The notes beneath the pieces were generated by a model. The model was not told where the DNA came from and did no database searches. It worked only from the letters and a program-made list of their open reading frames with translations. DNA of 64,000 nt from assembly GCA_030062745.1 (NCBI GenBank), contig CP099841.1, forward strand, positions 20,215,398 to 20,279,397. The letters are read 5' to 3'. The translations under genes were made by a program, and so were the position numbers. Positions 10,331-24,100 of the stretch are shown in pieces. This stretch comes from Capitulum mitella (Eukaryota > Arthropoda > Thecostraca > Pollicipedomorpha > Pollicipedidae). How positions within the stretch are numbered: the first letter of the stretch is position 1; the number at the start of each line of letters is the position of its first letter.

Positions 10331-10651
10331 CGGCCGTATTCCCGGGCCGGCGGTGGCCTAGTTCCTGGAGTCCTGCCGACAGGCGGCGCCGCGATTAATA
10401 TGATTAATTAGCTCTGATGGCCTCCTCATCTGGGATGCGGCGCAGTCGGGGAGGCCGCAGGCCTCTGATCAGTGCTGGCGGTCCTGAAATAACGCAGCAT
10501 CGAGACGCCGTTACCCTGGTGTTCCACGAGTGCCAGTGGTGGGGCGCGATGTACCACATGGAACATTCAGAATTCATGGAATGCTTTCTTTCAGCCGGAA
10601 GGATGTCGAGCTTGCCGATACCATTGGGTTACAAGTGAATCTGAACATGTG

Positions 10652-11860
10652 TTAACCCTTTTCCAGGAGGACTAGACGGTATGGCCGATTCCCGGCGGGG
10701 GGGGGGGATTCGGCCCCTGAGATGTCGAGAACCACCTGTCCGATTTCATCGCAACAAACGGCAGTCGGTTTGCCATGACGTTAACCCCATTTGTATGAAA
10801 AGAAGTTCTCGAAATTTCGGAAGGGGCAAATACAGGGGGGGGGGCAAAAAATTGATATGGGGGAAAATTCTAAACTTGTTATATATCTGTTGCATATAAA
10901 CTGATTTTGATAAAATTAGCATGAATCAAGAGATTAGAAATGGGAATTTTGCCATTGGCCATACATCTGAAGTTTTGAGAAAATTCATGGGCGTTCACAG
11001 ACTTCTGAAAATAGGAGGATTAGTTTTTTTCAAAACTCGAATTAGCAAAAAAGCTAAAAACAGTTTTTTGGAAGTCATTTTATGATGAGGAAGTAGAAAT
11101 TGTATTACACTGTTTGTATAATGTTAACATAGGCGGTGCCAGGAACATGAAAAGGGGGAGCTGTCATGGTCACATGTTCTTCAATTCAGCTTACGACCTT
11201 TGACCTTAAATGGCCTCCAATAGCCTTAGAACCACTTGGAATGATCTTGACTGCATTTGATTTTGTTTGAAAACTTTTCCAGTCATTTGAATCCATTCTG
11301 TTTCTAAAATTTCATTTTACGGCTGTGGTGATATAGGGCACACGCACCGACATTTTAGGTCATAACTCCGTGACCCGACCTGATATCAACCTGAAACTTG
11401 CTAGACAAGTAAAGGATATCGTTCTACGTCAAATGTCTTCCAGGTTTGGCATTCGGAAAAATAGCGCTAAAATTACTACTATAAAACCTAATTTCGCCTT
11501 TGGACCTTGACCTCACCCTGCGAAATAACCCCAGATTAACAAAATTGCATTTGTATGCTTACCCAGCTATCTGCTTATACATCCACATAAAGTTTTAAAT
11601 TTCATCTTAAAAACACTACCTTTGGCAGCCATTTTCCTTTTACTCTCAACAGGACCAAAAATGGCCTGAGGTGCCCCCCAAAAAAACGTTGCCTGACTGC
11701 GCCCCTGGGCAAAAAAGAATTACGAAATTTTGCTACATAGTGTAGAAGGGAAAGGTAGGGAAAGTCACCAAGTTTTGTGAAGCTGCGTTAAAACCCCAGG
11801 AATTGGCAAGCAAAAACCGGAGGGAGGGCCGATTCAGCCCCCTGCCGGGAATAGGGTTAA
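10652..11860 (+). mobile_element. TTAA-flanked non-autonomous element, family TTAA-2
   Basis: The element starts TTAACCCTTTTCC at 10,652 and ends GGGAATAGGGTTAA at 11,860. The ends are inverted (TTAACCC...GGGTTAA), and just inside each end lies a matching C/G-rich stretch reading like ATTCCCGGC then ATTCGGCCCC. TTAA duplication with CCC/GGG ends is the piggyBac pattern. No transposase is encoded, so it would need one in trans. A second copy lies inverted at 63,019-64,000. Several AGGTCA/TGACCT motifs lie inside. Confidence 0.8.
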
Positions 11861-13237
11861 GGATTCGTGGGACTGGTGGAACTTTTCGCCAGCCCTGAGG
11901 ATTCGTGGATGTGCTTTGCTGATAGACTGAGTTTTGCCCTTTGCTGGATAAAGGGTATCACGGATAATTAATTTTGTGGTTTGTGTCTTCGACAACTGCA
12001 CGGCGCAACTCGCGGCAGATGACTTCCGTCTTTACAGTGATACCGCGTATGGCGTCAAGTCAGCGGGCTTAATCTTAGTTACAGGCATTTCATGGAAGAA
12101 ACAGCTTTGAACTACGACGACCTTCAATTTAAAAATGCATTGTTAATAATGCTGGTTTTAAGCAAGGCCAGTTGTTTGCAAAAGCCGCCGGAAGATTTCA
12201 ATAGGACAGTTTTAAATTCCGTCCATCAGTTTCCAGTCGACGGCGAACTTCCAGAGCGGAACCAGCGGACCGTTGAATCCGCTGCTGAAGAGGGTCGACG
12301 CCCGTGCTGTTCCGCTCGGTCGGCGGCGGGCTCCGGACGGCGCGGCCTGTTCAAACCCAGCCGACGCCGCCCGGGCTCATAAGCGCGCCGCGGCCGGCGC
12401 CGCTCGCCAAGAGCCGCATTCGTAAGCCGGTGCCGGCGGCGGTGAGCCTACCAATCGGCATCGACCGCCGCTGGCGGGCCTGTTCGGCCGGCGGAGACCG
12501 CCGCCACCGATGAAGCGGTGGTCGGCACGGCCGCCGGGAGTCATTAGGCCCGCCCAGCCCCGCCGCCCGGCGGCAGCGGCGCCGCCGGGTTAGGCTGCGC
12601 CGCTGCCGACAGCCGACCGGCCTGTCCGCCGGCCGAGGCCAGTAAGCCGGGTAAATGTGATGCGGTGTTTTGTGGGGTGATAAACGCGAATGGGGTGATT
12701 TGGCTCGCGCTGGCGGTGCTCTGGGCGGTGTAATGACGATGCCGTAAGCTAACGCCTCTTAGACCGGAGATAATCAGGGGTTGCGTGCGAACGCCGGAGA
12801 AAAGATACTCTCCGTCTGGCGAGCATTGCAACTGAGCTAGCTCGGATGCTCTCAGTCTGGCCATATCGCGACTAGACTGGCTCAGGAAAGCAGTCACCCG
12901 TGGTTTTCACAAAAATAGCGATGGATGTGGAGACGTTCTGCTGTCTCAGAGAGCGAAAGCTGTTTATCTCTGGCCAAAAAGATTCTAACAAACTGCATCT
13001 TGGCTGCCGCGAAGTGAAGTCATCATCTGGAGTCGACAGCATCCATCCCATTTCAATAATCTCTCTTACCATGATTGACAAAACATGGAGAGGCGCTGGA
13101 ATGTTGCTTCTCTGAACTGCAGTTTAAAGCGTGATGACATTGAAAGCTGAGATGGCGATGTTTGAAGCCATTTCCGTGCACCTACTTGGCACTGAGGTAG
13201 GTCTGGTGCTAACACTGTATGCATTAACTGAAGCCTC
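11861..13237. other. no recognised gene; CpG-rich block at about 12,290-12,660
   Basis: A 96-codon frame starts at 12,092 but matches no family and runs into a CpG-rich block (12,290-12,660) whose frames look driven by composition. The block could be a promoter or an untranslated exon. Nothing firmer can be supported. Confidence 0.3.
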
Positions 13238-13245
13238 ATGCAAAC

Positions 13246-13423
13246 CACCGGCACAGCCAAAGGGGGCCCGTAGACCCTGCTCACGCCCACCCCCCTTCCT
13301 AAGGCCCGCATTTTTTGTGAAAACCATTGCACATCGTCTACCCAGCAGGTGGTTTCCGTATGATTTCAGTTCACATTGAGCTAAGCCCGCCCCCCTTTTA
13401 AGAAAATTCTGGCTGCGCCCCTG
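13246..13423 (+). mobile_element. hAT MITE family E, complete copy with 8-bp target duplication
   Basis: This 178-bp element has inverted ends CACCGGCACAGCCA and, on the other strand, CAGGGGCGCAGCCA. It is flanked on both sides by exact ATGCAAAC (13,238-13,245 and 13,424-13,431). An 8-bp duplication with CAGGGGCG-type ends is the hAT signature. Related copies are at 41,038-41,189, 43,336-43,488 and 37,936-38,073. Confidence 0.9.
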
Positions 13424-13431
13424 ATGCAAAC

Positions 13432-14516
13432 CGACGGTCGCCTTGCTTTGTAATAACGCTTTGTAATAACGCAGAACAAAGGACTGACTGATGCTGCCGA
13501 GCTAACGTGGGCAAGGGCGTTAAAGGCTTACGTTTTTCAAAAAGGAAATTTCGCTTTAACTGAACTGGCGTTGTTTTGCGATAGAAAGGAACGAACGATG
13601 AGAAAACCTAATGTTATCAAGAAAGTATAGATGGCTTTCGGCTTAGACGTCACTGGATCTTCGGACAATGAAGCTTGTCGTTGAGGCCATCTTTGTGCAA
13701 CGATTTACCAGGCTAGTTAGATATAGCATGCCATTTTGTTTGGGATTGATGCTTCTAATTTGGATTCTGACTAAAATGCGCAACGCGATTTCACGTACGT
13801 TGGAAATAAACAGCGTGGTACACGCTCTTCAGTGCAAACCGTGAGTTGCAATACGAGGTGTGAGGAATTACGAAGACCAGACGGCCTTCTCAGCGAAGGA
13901 CGTAGCGCAATTGTAGTACATTGCCGGAAACATTTGGATCAGCTGCTCAACAGCAATCAGACCGAAGCACGCAGTGTGACCGTGAAACGGTGGTGGAGGT
14001 CTATCAACTGTTCTGATGGAATTTGACTGAAACGCGCAGGACGATGAAACGGGACAGTCTAATCACACGACGTAACATGCAGCGCTCAAATCGGATCGCG
14101 CGCACGAGCGCAGATGCCAGAACGTAGCGCAGACAAACCCCCACCCGCACTGTCTAGCGCAGACAAACCCGCACCGTCTGTTTCCAGTGTGAGGCGAGCA
14201 GAGCAATCGTGAAACGGCTCCGGTGTCAGTTCAGCTATTTGTTCGGCAGAAACTCAGTTCAAGGGTCAACCGCGCGAAGAGTTCCAAATGGATGGCTAGA
14301 AGCTGTTGGTGCATCCGAGAGACCCACGTACCCGTACGATATGCATGGAGGTCTGGGAAACTTGGATTTAGGGAACTTAGCAGGGAAAAACGGGTCAAAG
14401 GCCCGCGGTCCCCGCTAGTCTCATGAAATTAGCAATAATCTCATAAAATTTCAGAGGAGCATGATCACGGCAGACCAACCGTATTCTTCAAGTGAACGTT
14501 TGTCCATCTTTTCCAG
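13432..14516. other. no gene; diverged repeat motifs upstream of the LRR exon
   Basis: Short motifs such as GAAGCACGCAGCGCAATTGT recur in diverged form at about 13,770, 13,900, 13,965 and 14,030, and again at 33,380-33,580, so both regions hold fragments of an old repeat. A 36-bp unit (TAGCGCAGACAAACCC plus a C-rich part) is repeated twice at about 14,124-14,185. The region ends in the polypyrimidine acceptor CATCTTTTCCAG at 14,516. Confidence 0.5.
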
Positions 14517-17500
14517 ATCCCGGCCGGGCGTCTGAAGGGTCGGCCCAGCGGCCGTCCAGGCCGCGGGCTGCCCAGTTTGCCGGGCCTCCGCTGGGCGGCG
14601 CTGCTGTGCCTCGGCTGGCAGGCGGCCGCGTGTCCGGCGCCGGCGGAGCGGGGCCGCTGCTCCTGTCTGGAGCTGGCCGGCGGCGGCGCGCTGGTGGCCT
14701 GCCACGCGGCCAGCGCGGCCGAGGTGCGCCGCCTGCTGTCGCGGCTCTCGGCCGAGGGCGTCGTCAGCTCGCTGCGCGTGTCGCGGCTGCAGCCGCCGCC
14801 GGTGCTGCTGCCGCCCGGCCTGCTGGGCAACGTGACCGTGCGCGAGGTGCGTATCGCCCGTTCCGGCGTGCGCCGCCTGCACGAGGCGTGCTTCGCCGGC
14901 GCCGAGGCGGCCCTCAGCAGCCTGGCGCTGCCGCGGAACGGCCTCATGGGCGTACCGCGCGCGGCGCTTCAGCGGCTGCGGGCCGCACTGCGTCGGCTCG
15001 ACCTCGAGGGCAACGCCATCGACCGCCTGGAGAGCTACGAGCTGCACGGGCTTAGCCTGACGACCCTCTGCCTCCGCGACAACGTCATCGCCGAGGTATC
15101 GGAGCATGCGTTCGCCGGCCTCGAGGATACGCTCGCGGAGCTGGCGCTCGCGCGCAACCGGCTTCAGGTGTTTCCGTACCGACCGCTGCGCCGGCTCAAG
15201 GCGCTGCGCGTGCTCGGTCTGGCCGGAAACCGGATATCCGGTCTGGCGGGCGGCAGCCTCGGCCGGCTGGTGGCGCTGCGCGCCCTAGACCTGGCGGAGA
15301 ACCGGCTGGAGACGCTGCCGGCCGGCGCTCTGACGGCGTTCCCCGCCCTGCGTCGGCTGTCGCTGCACGGTAACTGGCTGTCGGCCGTCGACGGGAGCGT
15401 CTCTGGCCGAGTGCGGCCGGCTGGAGGTGCTCGACCTGAGCTCCAACAGGATCACGGCGCTGCACGAGGCCGCGCTGCGCGACTGCCGCCGGCTGCGAGC
15501 GCTCGACCTCAGCGGCAACCATCTTCACCAGCTGCCCGAACAACTGCTGGCCAACCACGGCCAGCTGAGAGAGCTGTTCCTCGCCGGCAACAATCTGCTC
15601 CAGCTGACCGCCGCGGCACTCCGGAAAACACCGAAAATAGCCGTGCTACATCTGCAAAACAACGCCATCGAGACCGTGGACGGCGCCGCTTTTTCGGCGC
15701 TGCCTGAGCTGTCTCAGCTCCACATGAATGGAAACCGGCTCTCGACGCTGCCCACCGGCGTTTTCAACGCTAACAAGAAACTGAAAGCCCTTAGTCTGGA
15801 CAACAACTTTATCATCGATTTCCCAGATGGCGTTTTCTCCCAGCTGACCAGCCTGGTCTCCCTTCGGCTGCAAAATAACAGGATTCTGAAGATTAGAGCT
15901 GCTGACTTCGCAGCATTAGTGAGTTTGCAAGAGTTGCATCTCCAGCAAAATGATATTAATTTTATTTCATCATCCGCTTTTTCTAAATTGCGCAATCTAC
16001 AGCACATTAGCTTACGCGAAAATCGCATGAAAAGCGCAGACATCATTTTCAGCCGAAATTCCACCGAACTCATCACCTTGCAGGTGGACAGCAACAAATT
16101 AGGAAAGGTGCCCGAGCTTCTTTTACGAGACCTCCGCGTTCTGGAAATTCTGTGGCTCAACAACAACAGCATTTCGCACATTCCCGCGTCCGCCTTTGGT
16201 AGCTTACACAATCTGCGGCGCCTGTACCTGCAAGATAACCTAATCAAGCACATATCTAATGGAACATTCGCGGGCTGTCGCCGACTGGCGCTGCTGGACC
16301 TGAGCGGCAACAGGCTCCGTCGGATCGATGCCTCAATGCTCCGGGGACTCGAGAGGCTCGAGAGCCTGGACTTATCCCGGAACAGGATATCGCAAGTGCT
16401 CCCGCGACCTTTTCAGAGCCTGCGGCTCCTGGCGGATCTTGATATGAGTGGCAACCCACTGGGAAAATTGGGAAGCAGCGTCATTGAGGGCAGCCTGTCG
16501 CTAAGACGTCTGGCGCTGCGAAAGTGTGCGATATTGACCATAGAGGAGGGAACGTTCGACGATCATCCACAGCTGCAAGAGCTTGATTTACGCGAGAACG
16601 TGCTAACGAGAATGGGATTTAGCTTTCCATGGACTTCTAATTTGAATCGATTACTAGTATCGTTTAATTTTGCGACTGGACCCGAAGTCGGCCTGCGCCT
16701 GCAAACGAGTCGCCTAAAAGTGTTAGAAATGGAGGGAATGAATCTGTACTACGTGCCTGAAAATCTGCTTCCATCAAACTCACAGCTACGAGTGCTCAAA
16801 GTTGGTCACAACAATTTAGCGACATTGAATGCATCACTTCTGATGCGTTTCACTGCGATTCAAGAGCTGCATCTCGACACAAACATGATCCACGGCATGT
16901 CTTTTCCCTCCATGCCAAGCTTGGAGACGCTGAACATGAGCAATAATCGAATATCTAAGCTGACAAATTCCACACTGGGCGGTCTGACAGGACTTGAAGT
17001 GCTTGACCTATCTCACAACCAGCTGTCCCACGTCTCGGAGCGTCCGTTCGCCGCCTGTTCGCGCCTGCGCACGCTTGCTGCTGCACAACAATCGGCTGAG
17101 GCGCCTGCCGGCCGACGCCGTCCTCGGCTCGCCGATCTCCACCCTCGACCTCGCCTTCAACCGGCTGGAGCGCGTGCCGCCGGCGGTCACCGACGGCTCG
17201 CTGGCCGCGCTGCGGGAGCTGAACCTGAGCGGCAACCCGCTGCGCGAGCTGCTGAGCGAGCGGCAGCGGGCCGGGGCGCGGGCGCCGGCCCTGCAGCGGC
17301 TGGAGGCCTGCCTGACGCCGCTGGCCACCGTGGCGTCACACGACCTCGCCGGCTTCGTGGGCCTGCGCGAGCTGCGCCTGTGCCGCGGCCGGCTCTCGCG
17401 CGTGGCGCCGGGCGCGTTCGGCGCGCTCAGCCGGCTGCGCAGCCTCGACCTGGGCCACAACGACCTGGAGCTACTGCCGCCGGAGCGGCTGCGCGGCCTG

Positions 17501-20500
17501 AGCGCGCTGCGCCGCCTCAATCTGACACACAACGCGCTGCGTCGGCTGGACCGGCTGCCGGCCGACCTCGGCCGTCTCCGCGCGCTCGACCTGTCGCGCA
17601 ACACGCTGACTGAGCTGCGCGCCGGCCCGCTGGCCGAGCTGTCCGAGCTCGCCGAGCTGCGGCTCGGCGGCAACTGGCTGCAGCGCGTGGCGGCGCGCAG
17701 CCTGGCAGGCCAGCGCCGGCTGCGGCGCCTGGAGCTGGCCGACAACAGCCTGGAGGCGCTGCCGCCGCGGCTGCTCGCCAGCGTCGAGCCCTCTCTGCGA
17801 GCCATCGATCTGGCAGGTGAGCGGCTCGTCAGACTGACCTGGCAGGTGAGCGGCTCGTCAGACTGATCTGGCAGGTGAGCGGCTCGTCACACTGACCCGG
17901 CAGGTGAACGGCTCGTCAGACTGACCTGGCAGGTGAGCGGCTCGTCAGATCGACCAGGCAGGTGGGCGGCTGGTCAGACCTCGCTTGTCCACACGGCAGG
18001 CGAGGCGGGTCTCCAGTCTTGCGTACAATGTGTCAGGTCACTTGGTTGTCCCGCTCAGTTGACTGAGCCAGGTAAAACAGTGGAGAAAACAACAGTAATT
18101 TATGAAGACCAGCTGGTGCCCGATACACAAAAAGCATCAAGCTAACTGCGTACGATGCATGAATGCGGTATTCGTAATGTGTGACATTGAATCACGAGCG
18201 GGAGGACCAGGTGGCAAGGTGTGTTACGAGGTGTCCAGACAAAATGGCGAAACGTAGAAATCGCGAATGCCTTTTTGGCGATTGCCGGATGGCGAATGCT
18301 GAAGGACGACATGTTAAAATGGCGACACTTTAAAATGACGACTGGCCAAATGGTTTGCCTTCGCGTTTTGCGCCATTTGGCCATTCGTCATTTTAGCATG
18401 TCGCCATTTTTGCATGTCGCCATTTAGCGTTCGCCATCTAGCATTCGCCAAAAAGGCATTCGCCATTTTTACATTTCACTATTTTACCTTAGTACCGTGT
18501 TACGAATATGCATTTAACACCATACTTCAAAAGATTCCGGGTTAATTGCACGCACTACTGTACTGGGTACTTTGCACTGGGTTGTCATAACAATGACACA
18601 GCGACCGCACGCACAGTCCAGCCACTTTCACCTGAATCGTCGAGTCTCGAATAGCGGCGAAGTCCGGTGGGATTAACTCATCACGGAACTCCGTTATTTC
18701 AACCGCAGAATAGATGACAAGGGTGCACAGTAACAGCCTGTTGCAATGCAAGGACTGTGGATAAGTGTCCGCACAAGTTTGCATGCGAAAAGACATTGGG
18801 CACTGAAGGCAACGTGTCAGGTATCAATAAGTAAAAGAAGACGACTCTTAAAGGTCGAAACATGAATAGCAACTGGAATTTGGCTGACAAAAGAAGCGTT
18901 CGATAACGTTCGTGGGCGGCGGATGGCTCTGTAGCACGTGCGGCACCACCTACACGCAAACGTCACCTTCCGAATATTGTTGCAGGTATACTCGTATGTT
19001 GAAAAGCAGTCAGGAGTGAATATGGCCATTCCCTGCCAGCTCAACCAACCGACAACACCCGACCATCAGGGATTTCGCTGAAACTTGGTGCATGAGGTTT
19101 TCTGTAGTCCTGAACCCATGTCTGAGAGAATTAGGCCGAATATGCTTACGGTTCTGAAATCATAGGGCATCTCTTGTGCCAAGTTTCCTGAAAATACAAA
19201 TACGTTTCATATTTACAATAACAGATGAAATTTTCAATTTCAATTTGCGAAACATGTGACATTTGCAATTCAAAGTAAACATCATACTTGCATTCTGCAT
19301 ACATTTTACTTCCAGCTTCAGTGTGAAACATGGTGGTCATTTTCATATCAGCTTTGCAAACGCACCTCGCATTGACCCTCCCGGGCGCCGATGCCGGCCG
19401 CCGCTTCCGCAGCCAGGTGGCTGAGGCGGCGTGGAAGAGGGAAGGGCAGTCGTTGGTAAGCAGAACACTAGCTAGTACCATGGGCGACGCCACGGATTTT
19501 TGACTGTGAGGCACTACCAGGGGCGCAGCCCAGACAATGAGCTCTTAACCCTCGCACGACCGTGGTTCGGCGGCGATCACGCCCGACCGGGGGAAGGGGC
19601 GGTTGACCCCCCTCTAACTCACGAACGGTTGATCGCACGATAAAAAAATAAGCACACCGTTGGAAAGCTCGTGACAAGTAGAGCTCGAAACTGGTCTCAT
19701 TTGAAGTTTTGGATAATATGTAAGCCATTTACAACTTCCACGTTTTCTCATAGCCGACTGCATGAGACCGAGAAACGGCCTGAATCTCAAGGGCTGTGAC
19801 TAATAACGCATAGGTAACGGCAGAACGGAGAAGTAAAGGTCCGCAGATGCCGATATACGTCTAATTTCCCTGATTTGTTCAATGTATACGCCGGAACGTT
19901 GAGTTAAAGACACGGCAATTTTCACGCCGGTTGTCCACGGACACCGCAGACGTACGTAGTAAGAAATCAACGGGAACTAATGTTAGCGTTCCTTTATTTT
20001 TGCAACATCAGCCCATCCATATGAATTGTATTGATCTTAGTGGTTCTTGTGATGGTTTCTCATGCTTAAATTTTGGAAAAAATTCATTAGTTACCAATCT
20101 TTTCAACTGGTGGAGCTTTATTCGCGAGAGTCTGTTCATTTCCATAATATGAGATTTTTTAAGACTTTTTGGGTTCTTGTTATTACTTAAGTCTGTGTAA
20201 GCCAGTTCTGCCATTTTCTACCCATTCTGAGTAATTCATCGCTGATTTTGACGGTGTTCATTTTGGCTCACAACAGTTATTCGTGGCCTGACCTCAGGTC
20301 AATGGCTGGAAGTCATTGATTCTTTGCCCATTGACGGTAACTAAATGTCTGCTTCTCTCCACACTAAAAATGTTATGAGAAATTCCGCCAATTTCCTAAA
20401 AAAACGACATGTCTCAAATGGGCTTGACCTCAGGTCAATGACCCAGAAAATTAAAAAAAAATTATCAGATAGCAGATTTGTTGCATCTATCAGATCACTC

Positions 20501-21021
20501 ATTCCTGAAAGTATTATGGTGATATTTTGTTTTGCGAAAAAGCTGTAGGGCGCTAAACTTTTTTTAGACATAGTTCCGTTTGACCTGACCTAGGTCAGAC
20601 ACCCGACTTGACCTGAGGTAAAAACTTAGGTACAATGCCTAAAAATGATCAAGCAAAAAGGTACACGAAGTTTCGTGGCTCTGTGTTCATCCGTTCTCTC
20701 GCAATCCTAGCAAAACCCCAGGGGGGCGGTCAACCGCCCCCTGCCCCAGTTGGGGGCGGGTTAAAGATTGGCTGGCGCTGTGTGTAGTTTCACTTTACCG
20801 TCAATCCCGTCACAGGAACCGTTTCCATAGCATCTCACAAAATAACGGCACGCTCAGAACAGCTGAAAATCGCTGTTGATTGAAAATTGATGGAGACAAA
20901 TGTTCCGAAAGTTGCGTTTATATGTGTATATTGCGCAGCTGAACGGTTTCAATTCAGTTGAATCTCAAACTGAAAGTTTAGAATTATGGTGGTGGGCGCA
21001 AATACGACTGAGTTCCCGCTG

Positions 21022-21104
<83 letters not shown>

Positions 21105-24100
21105 ATTGCGCAGCTGAACCGTTTGAATTCAGCTGAATCCCAAACTGGAAATTTAGAATTATGATGGTGGGCGCAAATACGACTGAGTTCCCGCTGACCC
21201 GGCCAGCACAGACCTTGGAGGACGGAAACTGGCAGATGTTGAAAACGGAACGAACGGTTTCATTTTTGTAAACGTGACATAATTCTCGAAAGTCAGGTAG
21301 GACCAGACGTTTATGATGCAGCTTTTTATTGTCTGGTATCACTCTGCTGACATCGTCTCGTTCGACAAAATTTTGAATGACCTCTTTTCCCTCTTTTGAC
21401 GCAAAATTTCCAAAGTTTTTCGTTGGGCATGTCGTGAGAATCCCCTCATCCGCCTTCGGTTTTCTAACTCGTTTTACCATGTGTAAAATAGCACCGCATG
21501 TGTTCGCTGTTTGCTGGAGGGTGACAGAAGATCCGAAGCCAGAATTTCCATTTTTACGCAGTAAGACGTACTCGGACTTTTGATTTTTTCGATCATTTCC
21601 GTCATCATTACTTCATAGAGCTCATTATGCGTTTTGTTTGATTCAGTCTCTTTGGGATCTTCTATTTGAACGTCGCATGCTGATGTCAAGCGCCATTTCA
21701 GGCCCTGAGTGGCTGACTGCAGTTTCTTTGTGCTTTTTCTGACGTCGCTGACTTGATAAAGAATCTGGAATCGAAAGTATGAAACATCGGTAGTTTAAAG
21801 CTCTTTAGATTCTTGAAGGGCTGTCTGTGTTTGGAAGACCCTCCAGCAATACCATTAGGAAAAAAACGGGATGCCAGAACTGAGTATTTAGTCAATTCCA
21901 GCGTCCCGCTGTCGGTCCCGCTACATGGTCATCGGTGTCCTGTTCCCAGTCCTAGCAGACGGTTGTCACTGTCTATTCGCAGTCTCAGCCAACGGCACAG
22001 TCGGTGTCAGACAGGGAGCTGGCCCGAGGAACGACAGCGTCAAATATTCACGAGATGCTTTCGCCAGTCGGCGGATATTTCATGCCTTCGTCCAACTTCC
22101 CGTTACGTCAACAGATCAACGACCACGTGTGTTGATGTCACATTTCAGGACCCCGTTGTGGTCCAATGTGAGGACTATCGCCTGGAAGCTTTTGGCATGC
22201 TTTTAAGGAATGTTGGAACATAAAGAAGTGGTCGAGTGAGTTATCTGATCGTTTTTTTGCGAACACGTCCCAAGGATAAGACAGCATAAATTCTCGCATT
22301 TGCCATTTCCCTGCTACACGGGAGCTTTTTTGCCACATCTGATGGTTATTATCTATAGTCTCCGGCCCGAAAAATGTGTTTCTCAGTGCTGGCGCGCGAT
22401 GCACCACATTATCCAGCTTGCTCGAGACCAAATTAGCAGAAATCTATCTTGATGCAATGACCCATGCTGAATATATTATTTCGGCTCATTTGGCTGAATA
22501 ATAGCCGATACCATAATCATCGCTTTCATGACGTTTCGTATTCGTTACTGGAAAACATGAGTCGGGAAAAATGCGTTGCATCGCGAACGAATTTTGGCTA
22601 CGAGAGGTGCAGGCGTGTTACTTGTTACTGGTAACTGGGCGGACTGTCGTTACTATCCCGGACGTGATGCAACCAGGCCTTCTGGAAAATGAAAAAAACG
22701 GGGGAAAATTATCGAATGGAAGGGTACGTGGTATACACCTGCAACTTATTAACTTTCCTTTGTGTGGTATAGGTTGAGATAATTAGTGGGCGTTTATAGT
22801 CTGTGTTGCCGTAGCATTTAGCATTCATGGCTGATATCATCTTCATATGCTTGACGGCTAACTCCCATAACTGCTTGAGATGTGAGAATATTGTAGGGAA
22901 CATTAAGTTCGCATTTAGTAGGCTGTTTTGGCTTGCCCCGTTCATCGTATTTTTTGTCATGACATTGAATAATGGAAGTTTTCGTGTCAGCGACATAAGC
23001 TTCCTGTACTCGTCTTCATTCCCACTGTGTCCAGGGCTGGTCCAATGTGCTGAAAAAGTATGCCTATTGACAACCCAGCGTATTGAGGTACATGGACTGC
23101 AGCATCTAGATCACGGCTACCAGGCAGAACTATGTTGCCCGGAACACTGTTTACCAACTTCAAACTGCATCATCAGCTTCAAACTTGTTTCACCCTTCTC
23201 ATTGCATTGTACAACTACATTTTCATGGCACTGCACAGTTATTTCACGCATGGCCTTATTTGCAACATTCTCAATATTCGACGTGACTTTTGAGCGCATG
23301 TTAAGCCTTCATGCTTATTTATTTCATGCAGTCACAAAACCCGCCCAAATTTCAGGTAACGAATACGGAAAGCCTTGTGTTGTATAACTTTATGAGTACT
23401 TCTATAAGCCGTTTTGAAGCAGATATACACTAAAAAAATTGTATTGTGTTACTGTGTCTTGTTTAACAAGGTATTGGTTAGGACACACGGCTGTTGGGTT
23501 TTGAACTACACGGAAAAGAGAATGATCAATCAGATTTAGTGACTTGTATCTGCGCACCATGTGCAGTAACGAAAATATGACGCAAAGCGAGCTTCTCAGA
23601 AGCAATTTGCAATACACATCTTTCATGATGATGACCAATGTATGCCTGCTTTGTTAACAACGTGAAGTAAGTCGGCTGGAATCGCCATCGAGCAGCATTT
23701 CCAGTTGTCAGGTATTGGTAGTTCGTTTTTTCCTTCAGTGCATCGAAAAGCACATACAGCTACTAACACAATTAAATGCGTTTTTTAACGAGAAGAATAG
23801 CCGATGCTTTAGCTGCGGCAGGAAAAGTGATACATCGAGACCGCAGAGCGGTAGTCGTACTCCTAGTATCGTGAACTGCAGCCATTGGCCGAGGTAATGT
23901 GCTTGGTTTTTGATGGACCGCCGAGCCAGACGTTACTGCTTGTTGTCACGCGGCCTTAAATGTCGCTCGCCCGTGCTGTGTGGGAAGCCATGGTCCCAGG
24001 GCCCAGGAACCCAGGATTTAAGAAAAGCTGACGGGCGGTTTTGTTCACTAGTCACAATTCTCAGTTCTCGTCGTCGGCTGTCATAGGAGGTTCCAACGGC

